A DNA stretch of 12,844 nt from an uncultured Oscillospiraceae bacterium. Its GTDB lineage: Bacteria; Bacillota; Clostridia; Oscillospirales; Oscillospiraceae. Positions 7,737 through 12,844 of this stretch are shown one piece after another. The stretch is from assembly GCA_934590505.1 (NCBI GenBank), contig CAKTPC010000055.1, positions 1 to 12,844 on the forward strand. The letters are read 5' to 3'. Position numbers and translations under genes: made by a program. The first letter of the stretch is position 1. The number at the start of each line of letters is the position of its first letter. The notes under the pieces are model-generated. The model saw nothing but the letters and a program-made list of their open reading frames with translations, was not told the origin of the DNA and searched no databases.

Positions 7737-7918
7737 ATTTTCGCCTCCCTCATTTCAGTTCTCAGACATTTTCCGTCGCCGTGCCAGCAGATAAAACCGT
7801 GCGCTGGATAATTGCACCCTTCACACTGCCTATATTCATGGCACGCCACCGTCTCATTGTCCGGACGTCCAGCGTCCGGCAGATTCTTGAACGCCTGTTT
7901 GATTTCGTAGTTCTTCAA
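7733..7918 (-). CDS. Small Cys-rich protein, TTG start (61 aa)
   Basis: The frame starts at TTG 7918-7916, with AAGGGGG seven bases upstream and an in-frame TAA just above, so no ATG alternative exists. The protein has a short basic helix (NYEIKQAFKNLP), then five cysteines and three histidines in the segment ACHEYRQCEGCNYPAHGFI to GKC (pattern C-x6-C-x2-C-x8-C-x6-C), which suggests a metal site. It ends in MREAKI at a TGA overlapping the peptidase ATG. I do not recognise a named family. Similar small Cys-rich ORFs accompany Tn1549-like genes. The C-terminus may have been trimmed by the same event that cut the peptidase. Coding status rests on the good Shine-Dalgarno sequence and the cysteine pattern. 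Confidence 0.55.
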   Translation of the reverse strand: MKNYEIKQAFKNLPDAGRPDNETVACHEYRQCEGCNYPAHGFICWHGDGKCLRTEMREAKI

Positions 7919-7942
7919 TTCGATACCCCCTTAGAATGCAAA

Positions 7943-7980
7943 AAGGCCGGAACCTTTGATCTCTCAAAAGTTCCGGCCTT
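7943..7980 (-). terminator. 11-bp hairpin with T run upstream of the small Cys-rich gene
   Basis: AAGGCCGGAAC at 7943-7953 pairs perfectly with GTTCCGGCCTT at 7970-7980, with a 16-base loop. On the minus strand the right arm runs into TTTTT, giving a rho-independent terminator shape. It lies about 25 bases before the TTG of the small gene, so it may insulate the mobile debris from tRNA read-through or act as a leader hairpin. Confidence 0.65.
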
Positions 7981-8190
7981 ACCGATTTAATATTTTGTTG
8001 TCTATCCAAATTACTTGCTCATTAACTTACCTCCGGCTATGGCAAAAGCGCCGGATCGTTAATTCTACAAAACCAACAATCCGACGCTTGAATTTTTGTG
8101 ATATTTATTTTTTGAAAATTTCGGTACATGTTTGTATTTCGGTCGCGCAGCAGGAGAACACAGTAGCTATATTACCTAAAATATGGAAAA
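7981..8190. other. AT-rich gap with one imperfect hairpin
   Basis: No gene is supported here. AGCGCCGGAT at 8047-8056 pairs with ATCCGACGCT at 8079-8088 with one mismatch and a 22-base loop. On the plus strand it is followed by TTGAATTTTTG, on the minus strand by TTTTG, so it could be a weak two-way terminator. The short open frames in this stretch have no domain pattern and no convincing ribosome binding site. Confidence 0.4.
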
Positions 8191-8220
8191 GGCCCTGTTC
8201 AAGTCTGGGAGAACAGGGTC
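8191..8220 (-). terminator. Second hairpin downstream of the tRNA operon
   Basis: GGCCCTGTTC at 8191-8200 pairs with GAACAGGGTC at 8211-8220 (one G-T pair) around a 10-base loop. On the minus strand the arm is followed by TTTTCC, a weak T run. It may back up the stronger terminator at 8247-8271. The left arm plus loop matches the T-arm of the nearby tRNA-Cys in inverted orientation. Confidence 0.45.
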
Positions 8221-8237
8221 TGTCATCAATGGAAAAA

Positions 8238-8271
8238 CAAAAAAATTTTCCGGGCCTTTTGTGCCCGGAAA
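8238..8271 (-). terminator. Rho-independent terminator of the tRNA operon
   Basis: TTTCCGGGC at 8247-8255 pairs with GCCCGGAAA at 8263-8271 across a 7-base loop. On the minus strand the stem is followed by AATTTTTTTG (8247 down to 8238). The strong GC stem and T run, 53 bases past the tRNA-Cys CCA, make it the probable end of the tRNA transcript. Confidence 0.85.
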
Positions 8272-8274
8272 GCC

Positions 8275-8307
8275 TTGAGGACACTGCGTTTGACGCAATG
8301 TCCTCAA
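8275..8307 (-). repeat. Near-perfect hairpin between tRNA-Cys and terminator
   Basis: TTGAGGACA at 8275-8283 pairs with TGTCCTCAA at 8299-8307. After a single C/A mismatch, TGCGT (8285-8289) pairs with ACGCA (8293-8297), leaving a 3-base loop. No T run follows directly on the minus strand, so it is not a classical terminator alone. It begins 16 bases past the tRNA-Cys CCA and could help 3' processing or protect the transcript end. Confidence 0.7.
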
Positions 8308-8323
8308 AATTGGCTGACAATGA

Positions 8324-8397
8324 TGGAGGCGCCACCCAGACTTGAACTGGGGGTCGCGGATTTGCAGTCCGCTGCCTTACCACTTGGCTATGGCGCC
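8324..8397 (-). tRNA. tRNA-Cys (GCA)
   Basis: The minus strand folds as a full cloverleaf. Acceptor arms GGCGCCA and TGGCGCC close it, the anticodon loop is CTGCAAA (anticodon GCA), the T-arm is CCCAGTTCAAGTCTGGG, and CCA is encoded at 8326-8324. It is the last tRNA of a four-gene operon and the one nearest the mobile-element remnants. Confidence 0.97.
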
Positions 8398-8402
8398 ATA
8401 TG

Positions 8403-8424
8403 CAGCCCTGCATAAACAGGGCTG
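8403..8424 (-). repeat. Inter-tRNA hairpin (Gly-Cys spacer)
   Basis: CAGCCCTG at 8403-8410 pairs perfectly with CAGGGCTG at 8417-8424 around a 6-base loop, filling most of the spacer between tRNA-Gly and tRNA-Cys. It has no T run, so it is probably a processing or stabilising hairpin. Confidence 0.7.
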
Positions 8425-8431
8425 ATATAAA

Positions 8432-8507
8432 TGGAGCGGGCAACGAGGCTCGAACTCGCTACCTCCACCTTGGCAAGGTGGCGCTCTACCGGATGAGCTA
8501 TGCCCGC
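8432..8507 (-). tRNA. tRNA-Gly (GCC)
   Basis: The minus-strand cloverleaf has acceptor arms GCGGGCA and TGCCCGC, anticodon loop TTGCCAA (anticodon GCC), a GTTCGAGCC T-loop region, and encoded CCA at 8434-8432. It is the third gene of the operon. Confidence 0.97.
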
Positions 8508-8510
8508 ATG

Positions 8511-8531
8511 ACTCGTCTGAAATCAGACGAG

Positions 8532-8532
<1 letters not shown>
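8511..8532 (-). repeat. Inter-tRNA hairpin (Phe-Gly spacer)
   Basis: ACTCGTCTGA at 8511-8520 pairs perfectly with TCAGACGAGT at 8523-8532, with only AA between them. The outer base pair uses the last base of the tRNA-Phe CCA, so the hairpin begins exactly at the mature 3' end. Confidence 0.75.
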
Positions 8533-8607
<75 letters not shown>

Positions 8608-8622
8608 AAATATGAAACAGGA

Positions 8623-8699
8623 TGGTGGGAACAACTGGACTCGAACCAGTGACCCCCTGCTTGTAAGGCAGGTGCTCTAACCAGCTGAGCTATGCTCCC
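8623..8699 (-). tRNA. tRNA-Val (UAC)
   Basis: The minus-strand cloverleaf has acceptor GGGAGCA against TGTTCCC (one G-T pair), anticodon loop CTTACAA (anticodon UAC), GTTCGAGTC T-loop, and encoded CCA at 8625-8623. It is the first gene of the operon, starting 17 bases after the -10 box. Confidence 0.97.
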
Positions 8700-8715
8700 G
8701 CGTGACAGCTACGTT

Positions 8716-8744
8716 ATAATACTAAAAAAAAGCCGAGTTGTCAA
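8716..8744 (-). promoter_or_regulatory. Sigma-70/A promoter of the tRNA operon
   Basis: On the minus strand a perfect TTGACA (8744-8739) is followed, after exactly 17 bases that include a run of eight T, by TATTAT (8721-8716). The mature tRNA-Val starts 17 bases later. Strong promoters of this form are expected for stable RNA. It lies just past the hslO stop codon. No hairpin terminator separates the two, so some read-through from hslO is possible. Confidence 0.88.
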
Positions 8745-8763
8745 TATCCTATTGCAAATTTCT

Positions 8764-9642
8764 TCAAGTTTTTTCCTTGATGTTTATCTCTCGCAGCTCG
8801 TCGGGAGTGAAGTCATAGACCTTATCGCAGAACTGGCAGCTTACGGAAACGTCCCTCCCCTCAGCCGCGATCTCCTCAAGCTCTTCCGCGCTTACACAAC
8901 GCAGCGCGTCAAACACACGCTCACGGCTGCAATAGCAGCGGTACTCGATCGGGTGCTCGCCCACGGTGTGGTAGTCAAAGCCCTTAAGCACCTGACGGAA
9001 AAGCTCCTCCTCGCCGTCCTCGCTGAGTATGGTGGTCAGTTGATCCATCATGAAGATGTTATCCTCAAGCTTGGAGATGATCTCTTCATCCGCGCCGGGC
9101 ATGAGCTGGACGATAAAGCCGCCCGCCGCCTTGACCGTGCAGTCAGTATCCACGAGCACACCGAGCGCACACGCAGACGGCACTTGCTCGCTCTCGAGCA
9201 GATATGCTGTCAGATCCTCGGCTATCTCGCCGCTGACAAGCTCGACAGAGCCGATATACGGCTCTCTCAGGCCGATGTCGCGGCTGACGGTGAACATACC
9301 GTCATGTCCGACGGCGGCGCCGACATTGAGCTTGCCGTCGCTGCGCAGCGGAAGCTCTGTCGCGGGGTTTCCTACATAGCCGCGCACATTGCCATCGCAG
9401 TCGGACACGGCTACAATGCCGCCCAGCGGGCCGTTGCCGTTCACGCGTATCGTGAGCGCGGCGTTTTCTTCCTTCATGTCCTGCCCCATGAGCGAGGCTG
9501 CACACAGCGTGCGCCCAAGCGCGGCACAGGCCGTCGGCGCGCAGCCGTGTATCTGCCGTGCGCGCTCCACAGTATCACGGGCGTTTATTACCGCCATCTT
9601 TATCGCGCCGTCACCGGCGGTCGCTCTGATTATTCTATCCAT
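8764..9642 (-). CDS. hslO: Hsp33 redox-regulated chaperone (292 aa)
   Basis: Hsp33 is a cytoplasmic holdase activated by oxidation. In reduced cells four cysteines bind zinc; oxidants release the zinc, unfold the linker and expose the substrate surface. The sequence fits over its full length: an N-terminal domain beginning DRIIRATAGDGAIK, the GALCAASLM-like helix, IRVNGNGPLGGIVAV, the VSRDIGLREPYIGSVELVSGEIAEDL segment, and the C-terminal redox switch C236-x-C238 with C269-x2-C272, all four present. The ATG has GGAG six bases upstream. It is the last gene of the regulator-methyltransferase-hslO operon, 12 bases after the methyltransferase stop. Confidence 0.95.
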   Translation of the reverse strand: MDRIIRATAGDGAIKMAVINARDTVERARQIHGCAPTACAALGRTLCAASLMGQDMKEENAALTIRVNGNGPLGGIVAVSDCDGNVRGYVGNPATELPLRSDGKLNVGAAVGHDGMFTVSRDIGLREPYIGSVELVSGEIAEDLTAYLLESEQVPSACALGVLVDTDCTVKAAGGFIVQLMPGADEEIISKLEDNIFMMDQLTTILSEDGEEELFRQVLKGFDYHTVGEHPIEYRCYCSRERVFDALRCVSAEELEEIAAEGRDVSVSCQFCDKVYDFTPDELREINIKEKT

Positions 9643-9654
9643 AAAAATCTCCGT

Positions 9655-10383
9655 TTACTTTCTTTTTGCCGTGATGAATATTCTCCCGGCATCGCCCTGC
9701 GGGCAGTCATGCCTTACGGCGACATCGCCGAAGCCCGCCGCTTCAAGCAGAGCGCGCAGCTTCTCCGGTGTATGCGCGTATTCAATGTGTTCCTCGCTCT
9801 CCCGCGACCACAGGCCGCGCCTTTCGAGCGAGAAGATATCCATGCCGTAGACAATGGCAGAAAGCTCCTCGTCAAAATCAGCCCGCCAGAGGCAGAGCAC
9901 GTCCTCCTTCTCATCGACGAAGATATCCCCGTCGAGTGCGCGCAGAAACTCAGGCGCGCGGATATCGAAGATCAGCATGCCCTCCGGGCGGATGAACAGG
10001 TGCAGCCGGCGGAAAAGCTCCGGCAGCTCCTCCGCGGGGATATAATTCATCCCGTCGAGCGAGCAGACCGCCGCGTCCACCGTGCCGTAAAGATCCAGCT
10101 CCCCGGCCTCCTGACAGATAAACAGCGGCGGCGTAACGCCGGGCACGGCCTTGGACTGTGCCTCCATCAGCATATCCGGGGATTGATCCACCGCGATCAT
10201 CTCATAGCCGCGCCGCGCAAGCTCCCATGTGAGCGTTCCCGTGCCGCAGCAGAGGTCGAGCAGCATCGAAAATTCCCCGCCGTCGGCGCGGAACTCCCGC
10301 TCATAAAAATCGGCAAAGCTCCCGTAGGGAACGTCCCCGGTCAGCTTATCGTACCACGGGGCAAGGCCGCTGTAGCAGCTCAC
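9655..10383 (-). CDS. Class I SAM-dependent methyltransferase (242 aa)
   Basis: This is a Rossmann-fold methyltransferase. SAM-binding motif I is LLDLCCGTGTLTWEL (41-55, with D43 and GTG 47-49), the acidic strand-2 end is AVDQSPDM (D66), and motif IV is AAVCSLDGMNYI. The N-terminus YSGLAPWYDKLTGDVPY matches the common 'Y..fA..YD.lm.d' type whose substrate is unknown. The start is GTG at 10383-10381, overlapping the TGA of the upstream regulator (GTGA), with AAGGAGAG about eight bases before it, so translation is coupled. Pairing with yerC-like and hslO genes does not reveal the substrate; small molecule, RNA or protein are all possible. Confidence 0.88.
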   Translation of the reverse strand: MSCYSGLAPWYDKLTGDVPYGSFADFYEREFRADGGEFSMLLDLCCGTGTLTWELARRGYEMIAVDQSPDMLMEAQSKAVPGVTPPLFICQEAGELDLYGTVDAAVCSLDGMNYIPAEELPELFRRLHLFIRPEGMLIFDIRAPEFLRALDGDIFVDEKEDVLCLWRADFDEELSAIVYGMDIFSLERRGLWSRESEEHIEYAHTPEKLRALLEAAGFGDVAVRHDCPQGDAGRIFITAKRK

Positions 10384-10676
10384 TTTTCGCTCTCCTTCAG
10401 GCGCTCAAAGGCAAGCTCATAGCCGCCGGCACCGTACTGGAGGGAGCGGTTGACGCGGCTGATGGTCGCGCTTGAAGCACCAGTCTCGGCTAGGATATCG
10501 TTATAGATCATGCCGTTATTCAGGCAATCCGCGACCCGGAATCGCTGCTCCATCGCGATGAGCTCCGGTGCGGTGCACAAATCGTCAAAGAAGCGCATGC
10601 ACTCATCGAGCGTCCTCAGGGACAGTATCGCCTTATACAGATCCTCGTTGCGTTCTTTTTTCCGAGTATTATTCAT
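10380..10676 (-). CDS. YerC/YecD-type TrpR-like regulator (98 aa)
   Basis: This is a small DNA-binding protein of the Trp-repressor fold. The all-helical N-terminus (LYKAILSLRTLDECMRFFDDLCTAPELIAMEQRF) precedes a helix-turn-helix at about 56-79 (IYNDILAETGASSATISRVNRSL). The family is common in Firmicutes and its targets are mostly unknown. The start chosen is ATG at 10676-10674, with GGGGAGGT five bases upstream. An earlier ATG at 10709 would add 11 residues but would place this Shine-Dalgarno sequence inside the gene. It is first in an operon with the methyltransferase (4-base overlap) and hslO. Confidence 0.9.
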   Translation of the reverse strand: MNNTRKKERNEDLYKAILSLRTLDECMRFFDDLCTAPELIAMEQRFRVADCLNNGMIYNDILAETGASSATISRVNRSLQYGAGGYELAFERLKESEK

Positions 10677-10725
10677 TTTTACCTCCCCGGTCAAACCATG
10701 CAGTTTCACGCTTTATCTGATTTAT

Positions 10726-10754
10726 ACTTTACATCATAAAAGGGGAAAAGTAAA
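10726..10754 (-). promoter_or_regulatory. Possible promoter of the yerC-like operon
   Basis: On the minus strand TTTACT (10754-10749) and TAAAGT (10731-10726) are 17 bases apart, each matching consensus at four of six positions. CTTTAC and GTAAAG (10727-10732 and 10750-10755) form an inverted repeat that overlaps both boxes. The TrpR-like protein might bind this dyad. Weak evidence. Confidence 0.3.
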
Positions 10755-10804
10755 GAGTGGGTGGGCTGTTTACACAAAATTTAACATATGCCTGATAATG
10801 GCTC

Positions 10805-10833
10805 TTGCGTAAAATTTGCGGACAATATATAAT
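10805..10833 (+). promoter_or_regulatory. Promoter of the nfeD-SPFH operon
   Basis: TTGCGT at 10805-10810 is followed after 17 bases by a perfect TATAAT at 10828-10833, about 60 bases before the NfeD start. The spacing and -10 are consensus; the -35 matches in its first three bases. Confidence 0.75.
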
Positions 10834-10848
10834 ATAAGCAACAAATGC

Positions 10849-10878
10849 AGCCGCCGGGTGCGTAGGCCTAGGCGGCGG
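10849..10878 (+). promoter_or_regulatory. GC-rich structured leader of the nfeD operon
   Basis: Just after the predicted transcription start, GCCGCC and GGCGGC flank a segment with the 8-base palindrome TAGGCCTA, so the 5' leader can form a GC-rich hairpin. GGAG at about 10881-10884 is the likely ribosome binding site and lies directly after the stem. No known riboswitch or protein-binding leader is recognised. Confidence 0.35.
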
Positions 10879-10892
10879 ATCGGAGACGCTGT

Positions 10893-11339
10893 ATGCTGTT
10901 TTATCCCGGCGGGTTTAGTATGACGGCCGTGTGGCTGGTCGCGATGATCGTTCTGCTGATAATCGAAGGCATCGTACCGGGGCTTGTGTCGATATGGTTC
11001 GCGATAGGCGCGTTTGCCGCCATGATCTCTGCGATCCTTGGCGCGCCGCTCTGGCTCCAGGTGCTTTGGTTCTTCGCGGTGTCGATCCTGACGCTGTGCC
11101 TGACAAGGCCGTTTGCGAAGAAATACGTCAACTCCCGCGCCACGCCGACGAACGCAGATATGCTCATCGGCAAGGAGTGCGTTGTCACCGAGGAGATCGA
11201 CAATGTCCTCGGCACCGGCACCGTGACCGTCGGCGGCAAGGTGTGGACCGCCCGCACCGAGGAGCCGGACGGCAAAGCCGAGACCGGCAAGGTCATGACC
11301 GTTGTGAAAATAGAGGGCGTCAAGCTCATAGTAAAGTAA
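10893..11339 (+). CDS. NfeD-family membrane protein (148 aa)
   Basis: This is a short NfeD protein, the membrane partner that travels with stomatin/flotillin-type SPFH proteins. Residues ~12-75 hold two or three transmembrane helices (WLVAMIVLLIIEGIVPG, SIWFAIGAFAAMISAILG, LQVLWFFAVSILTLCL). The cytosolic OB-fold follows (~85-148: ADMLIGKECVVTEEI, GTVTVGGKVWTART, GKVMTVVKIEGVKLIVK). It lacks the serine-protease domain of long NfeD proteins. The ATG at 10893 has GGAG eight bases upstream; an internal ATG at 10920 has no good Shine-Dalgarno sequence, though it would remove only nine residues. The SPFH gene starts 34 bases past the stop, so the two are probably co-transcribed. Confidence 0.9.
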   Translation: MLFYPGGFSMTAVWLVAMIVLLIIEGIVPGLVSIWFAIGAFAAMISAILGAPLWLQVLWFFAVSILTLCLTRPFAKKYVNSRATPTNADMLIGKECVVTEEIDNVLGTGTVTVGGKVWTARTEEPDGKAETGKVMTVVKIEGVKLIVK

Positions 11340-11373
11340 AAATTTTTTATTATTAATTTCAGGAGGAGAAATC

Positions 11374-12282
11374 ATGCCCGAGATCATTTCCGTTGCGATT
11401 CTGCTGCTCGTCTTTATCCTTATCCTTGTCCGCTGCATCCGTATCGTGCAGCAGGCGAAGGCATATGTCATCGAGTTCCTCGGTGCGTATAAGACGACGT
11501 GGAACGTCGGCCTGCACTTCAAGATCCCCTTTGTCGAGAAGGTCGCCAAGGTGGTCACGCTCAAAGAGCAGGTCGCGGACTTCCCGCCCCAGCCCGTTAT
11601 CACCAAGGATAACGTCACCATGCAGATAGACACCGTCGTCTATTTCCAGATCACTGACCCCAAGCTCTACACCTACGGCATTGAGCAGCCCATGGTCGCC
11701 ATCGAGAATCTCTCGGCCACCACGCTTAGAAATATTATCGGCGATCTTGAGCTTGACCAGTGCCTCACCAGCCGCGATATCATCAACACCAAGATGCGCA
11801 CGATCCTTGACGAAGCCACCGATCCTTGGGGCATCAAGGTCAACCGCGTCGAGCTCAAGAACATCCTGCCTCCCAAGGAGATTCAGAACGCAATGGAGAA
11901 GCAGATGAAGGCCGAGCGCGAACGCCGTGAAGCCATTCTCCGCGCCGAGGGCGAAAAGCGTGCCGCGATCCTCGAGGCCGAGGGCGAGAAGGAATCCGCC
12001 ATTCTCCGCGCCGACGCGAAGAAGCAGCAGCAGATCCTTGAGGCCGAGGGCGAAGCCGAGGCTATCCTCAAGGTCCAGAAGGCCACCGCCGAGGGCATCA
12101 GGCTCATCAACGAGGCCGCTCCCTCCGAAGCCGTCATCAAGATCAAGGCGATGGAAGCCTTCAGCGCGGCGGCAAACGGCAAGGCCACGAAGATCATTAT
12201 CCCCAGCGAAATACAGGGCGTGGCAGGTCTTGCCAGCGGTCTTGTCGAAGCCGTCAAGGGCGATGTAAAGGCAGAGGAATAA
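11374..12282 (+). CDS. SPFH/band-7 (stomatin-like) membrane protein (302 aa)
   Basis: This is a stomatin/QmcA-type protein that forms oligomeric membrane microdomain scaffolds. An N-terminal anchor (residues 5-22) is followed by the SPFH domain (~25-185: VIEFLGAYKTTWNVGLHF, EQVADFPPQPVITKDNV, VYFQITDPKLYTYGI, DPWGIKVNRVELKNILPP). A long charged coiled coil (~186-245) contains near-repeats of ILRAEGEK, ILEAEGEK, ILRADAKK and ILEAEGEA. The C-terminal IIIPSEIQGVAGLASGL resembles the QmcA/YbbK class. AGGAGGAG at 11361-11368 sits just before the ATG, a strong ribosome binding site. It is the second gene of the operon with NfeD, with which such proteins are thought to form a complex. Confidence 0.94.
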   Translation: MPEIISVAILLLVFILILVRCIRIVQQAKAYVIEFLGAYKTTWNVGLHFKIPFVEKVAKVVTLKEQVADFPPQPVITKDNVTMQIDTVVYFQITDPKLYTYGIEQPMVAIENLSATTLRNIIGDLELDQCLTSRDIINTKMRTILDEATDPWGIKVNRVELKNILPPKEIQNAMEKQMKAERERREAILRAEGEKRAAILEAEGEKESAILRADAKKQQQILEAEGEAEAILKVQKATAEGIRLINEAAPSEAVIKIKAMEAFSAAANGKATKIIIPSEIQGVAGLASGLVEAVKGDVKAEE

Positions 12283-12305
12283 AACGCAAAATCTAATTTC
12301 ACCCG

Positions 12306-12335
12306 GACCGGCGTATGAATTTCATATCGCCGGTC
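12306..12335 (+). terminator. Hairpin terminator after the SPFH gene
   Basis: GACCGGCG (12306-12313) pairs with CGCCGGTC (12328-12335). The inner TATGAA and TTCATA continue the stem past a one-base bulge, with a one-base loop. CTGTTTAT follows, a short T run. It probably separates the nfeD-SPFH transcript from the hexokinase gene, possibly with read-through. Confidence 0.65.
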
Positions 12336-12368
12336 TGTTTATATGATTTATATGAAGGGGACGGAACA

Positions 12369-12844
12369 ATGATGGACTACGACAGAGTGCAGGATTTTCT
12401 GGAGGCGCACGGAATGGAGCCGGAACTCGTCGACCCCAAGCGTGAAGCCGCGCTGATGTTTGAGGACATGCGCCGCGGCCTTGCTGGGGAGAAGAGCGAT
12501 ATGCCCATGATCCCTACATATCTGAGTAACGACGCCCAGCTCCCGCTTGGCCGCAGCGTTGCGGTCATCGACGCCGGCGGTACAAATTTTCGCTCAGCGC
12601 TCGTGCGCTTTGGGGAGGACGGCTGTCATGTGTCTGAACTGAACAAGTGCAGAATGCCCGGCATCGGCGAGCCCTGCACGTGGGAGGGATTTATTTCCTT
12701 CGTCGCTGACAGGATAGAGCCGCTGATGGACATGGTGGAGAGCATCGGCTTCTGCTTTTCCTATTCCGCGGACATCACCCCGGATATGGACGGCCGCGTC
12801 ATCCGCATAGATAAAGAGGTCGTGGTCACAGGCTCTGAGGGTAA
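12369..12844 (+). CDS. Hexokinase-family sugar kinase, N-terminal 158 codons (runs off right edge)
   Basis: The frame opens at ATG 12369 and stays open to the window end. AAGGGG at 12355-12360 lies eight bases before it; a second ATG follows immediately. Residues 65-77 (AVIDAGGTNFRSA) are the phosphate-1 ATP-binding motif with the hexokinase-type NFR, not the ROK-type signature. GFCFSYSADITPDMDGRV (about 132-149) corresponds to the sugar-binding loop region with its conserved Ser before the partner residues. This places it with the eukaryotic-like hexokinases (PF00349) that many Clostridia encode, which phosphorylate glucose or related hexoses with ATP. The catalytic aspartate and C-terminal lobe are outside the window. 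Confidence 0.86.
   Translation, partial: MMDYDRVQDFLEAHGMEPELVDPKREAALMFEDMRRGLAGEKSDMPMIPTYLSNDAQLPLGRSVAVIDAGGTNFRSALVRFGEDGCHVSELNKCRMPGIGEPCTWEGFISFVADRIEPLMDMVESIGFCFSYSADITPDMDGRVIRIDKEVVVTGSEG

Larger units (their letters stand above)
1..7918 (-). mobile_element. Remnant of nested integrative/conjugative elements
   Basis: All genes in this stretch point the same way, away from a tRNA cluster, and nearly all belong to families carried by Firmicute integrative elements: large serine recombinases, an XRE regulator, an NlpC/P60 peptidase, DUF4315 and DUF4366. The order peptidase, DUF4315, DUF4366 is that of the conjugation module in Tn1549-like elements. At least four genes are broken: recombinase at 2322, recombinase and regulator near 4640, DUF4366 near 6240, peptidase N-terminus near 7733. 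No relaxase, coupling protein, VirB4 or replication gene is present, so this piece could not move by conjugation alone. The left boundary is outside the window. The right boundary is placed at the last recognisable coding region and could be anywhere up to about 8190. Confidence 0.65.

Noticed and set aside
8035..8394. 9-base direct repeat GGCTATGGC (8035-8043 and 8386-8394) as an element attachment duplication
   Set aside because: It is short and lies at the 5' end of tRNA-Cys; tRNA attachment duplications normally involve the 3' end.
8105..8443. Minus-strand 112-codon open frame
   Set aside because: It runs through tRNA-Cys and the terminator hairpins; not a protein gene.
8692..10422. Long plus-strand open frame (576 codons)
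   Set aside because: It is antisense to hslO and the methyltransferase, both with full family motifs, and it begins in tRNA-Val.
10677..10709. Longer start for the YerC-like protein
   Set aside because: The ATG at 10676 has an ideal Shine-Dalgarno sequence and gives the usual family length; the upstream start does not.
10770..11633. Minus-strand open frame across the nfeD and SPFH genes
   Set aside because: It covers the nfeD promoter and two well supported plus-strand genes; its translation is low-complexity and resembles no family.
11883..12302. Minus-strand open frame opposite the SPFH coiled coil
   Set aside because: It is the shadow of a repetitive charged region; the Ala/Ser-rich translation is an artefact of GAG/GCC codons.

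Overview
The window looks like a piece of a Clostridia (Firmicutes) chromosome, probably a gut Oscillospiraceae or Christensenellales relative. The evidence is the mix of Firmicute-type genes (YerC/TrpR-like regulator, Hsp33, NfeD plus SPFH protein, eukaryotic-type hexokinase), AGGAGG-like ribosome binding sites, and mobile DNA of the Tn1549/Tn916-like conjugative type. The genus is inference.

Left two thirds (1-8190), accessory DNA, every gene on the minus strand. In transcription order (right to left): a 61-codon Cys-rich ORF with a TTG start, an N-terminally truncated NlpC/P60 (C40) peptidase, a DUF4315 protein and a frameshifted DUF4366 (CD1107-like) secreted protein. This order is that of the conjugation module of Tn1549-like elements, but here it is cut down and broken. 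Then come a four-repeat zinc-ribbon protein, an XRE-type regulator with a cut 3' end, the C-terminal half of a large serine recombinase, and one full-length large serine recombinase (532 aa). Immediately beyond the stop codon of that recombinase the sequence changes into the middle of another recombinase gene that has lost its catalytic N-terminus. That gene leads a three-gene recombinase operon: truncated recombinase, a recombinase-domain protein with no catalytic domain, and a third recombinase that runs off the left edge. Consecutive recombinase genes overlap by ATGA. I read this as one element inserted into the recombinase operon of an older one, followed by deletions; that history is inference.

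Junction (7940-8760). Four tRNA genes on the minus strand (Val-UAC, Phe-GAA, Gly-GCC, Cys-GCA) share one near-consensus promoter. Hairpins lie in two of the spacers and after tRNA-Cys, and the last cluster ends in a rho-independent terminator. The mobile debris starts just past the tRNA-Cys 3' end.

Right third (8760-12844), ordinary chromosome. On the minus strand, yerC-like regulator, SAM methyltransferase and hslO form a tight operon. Divergently, on the plus strand, an NfeD-family protein and an SPFH/band-7 protein form a membrane-protein operon behind a TATAAT promoter and a structured leader. A hexokinase gene follows and is cut by the right edge.
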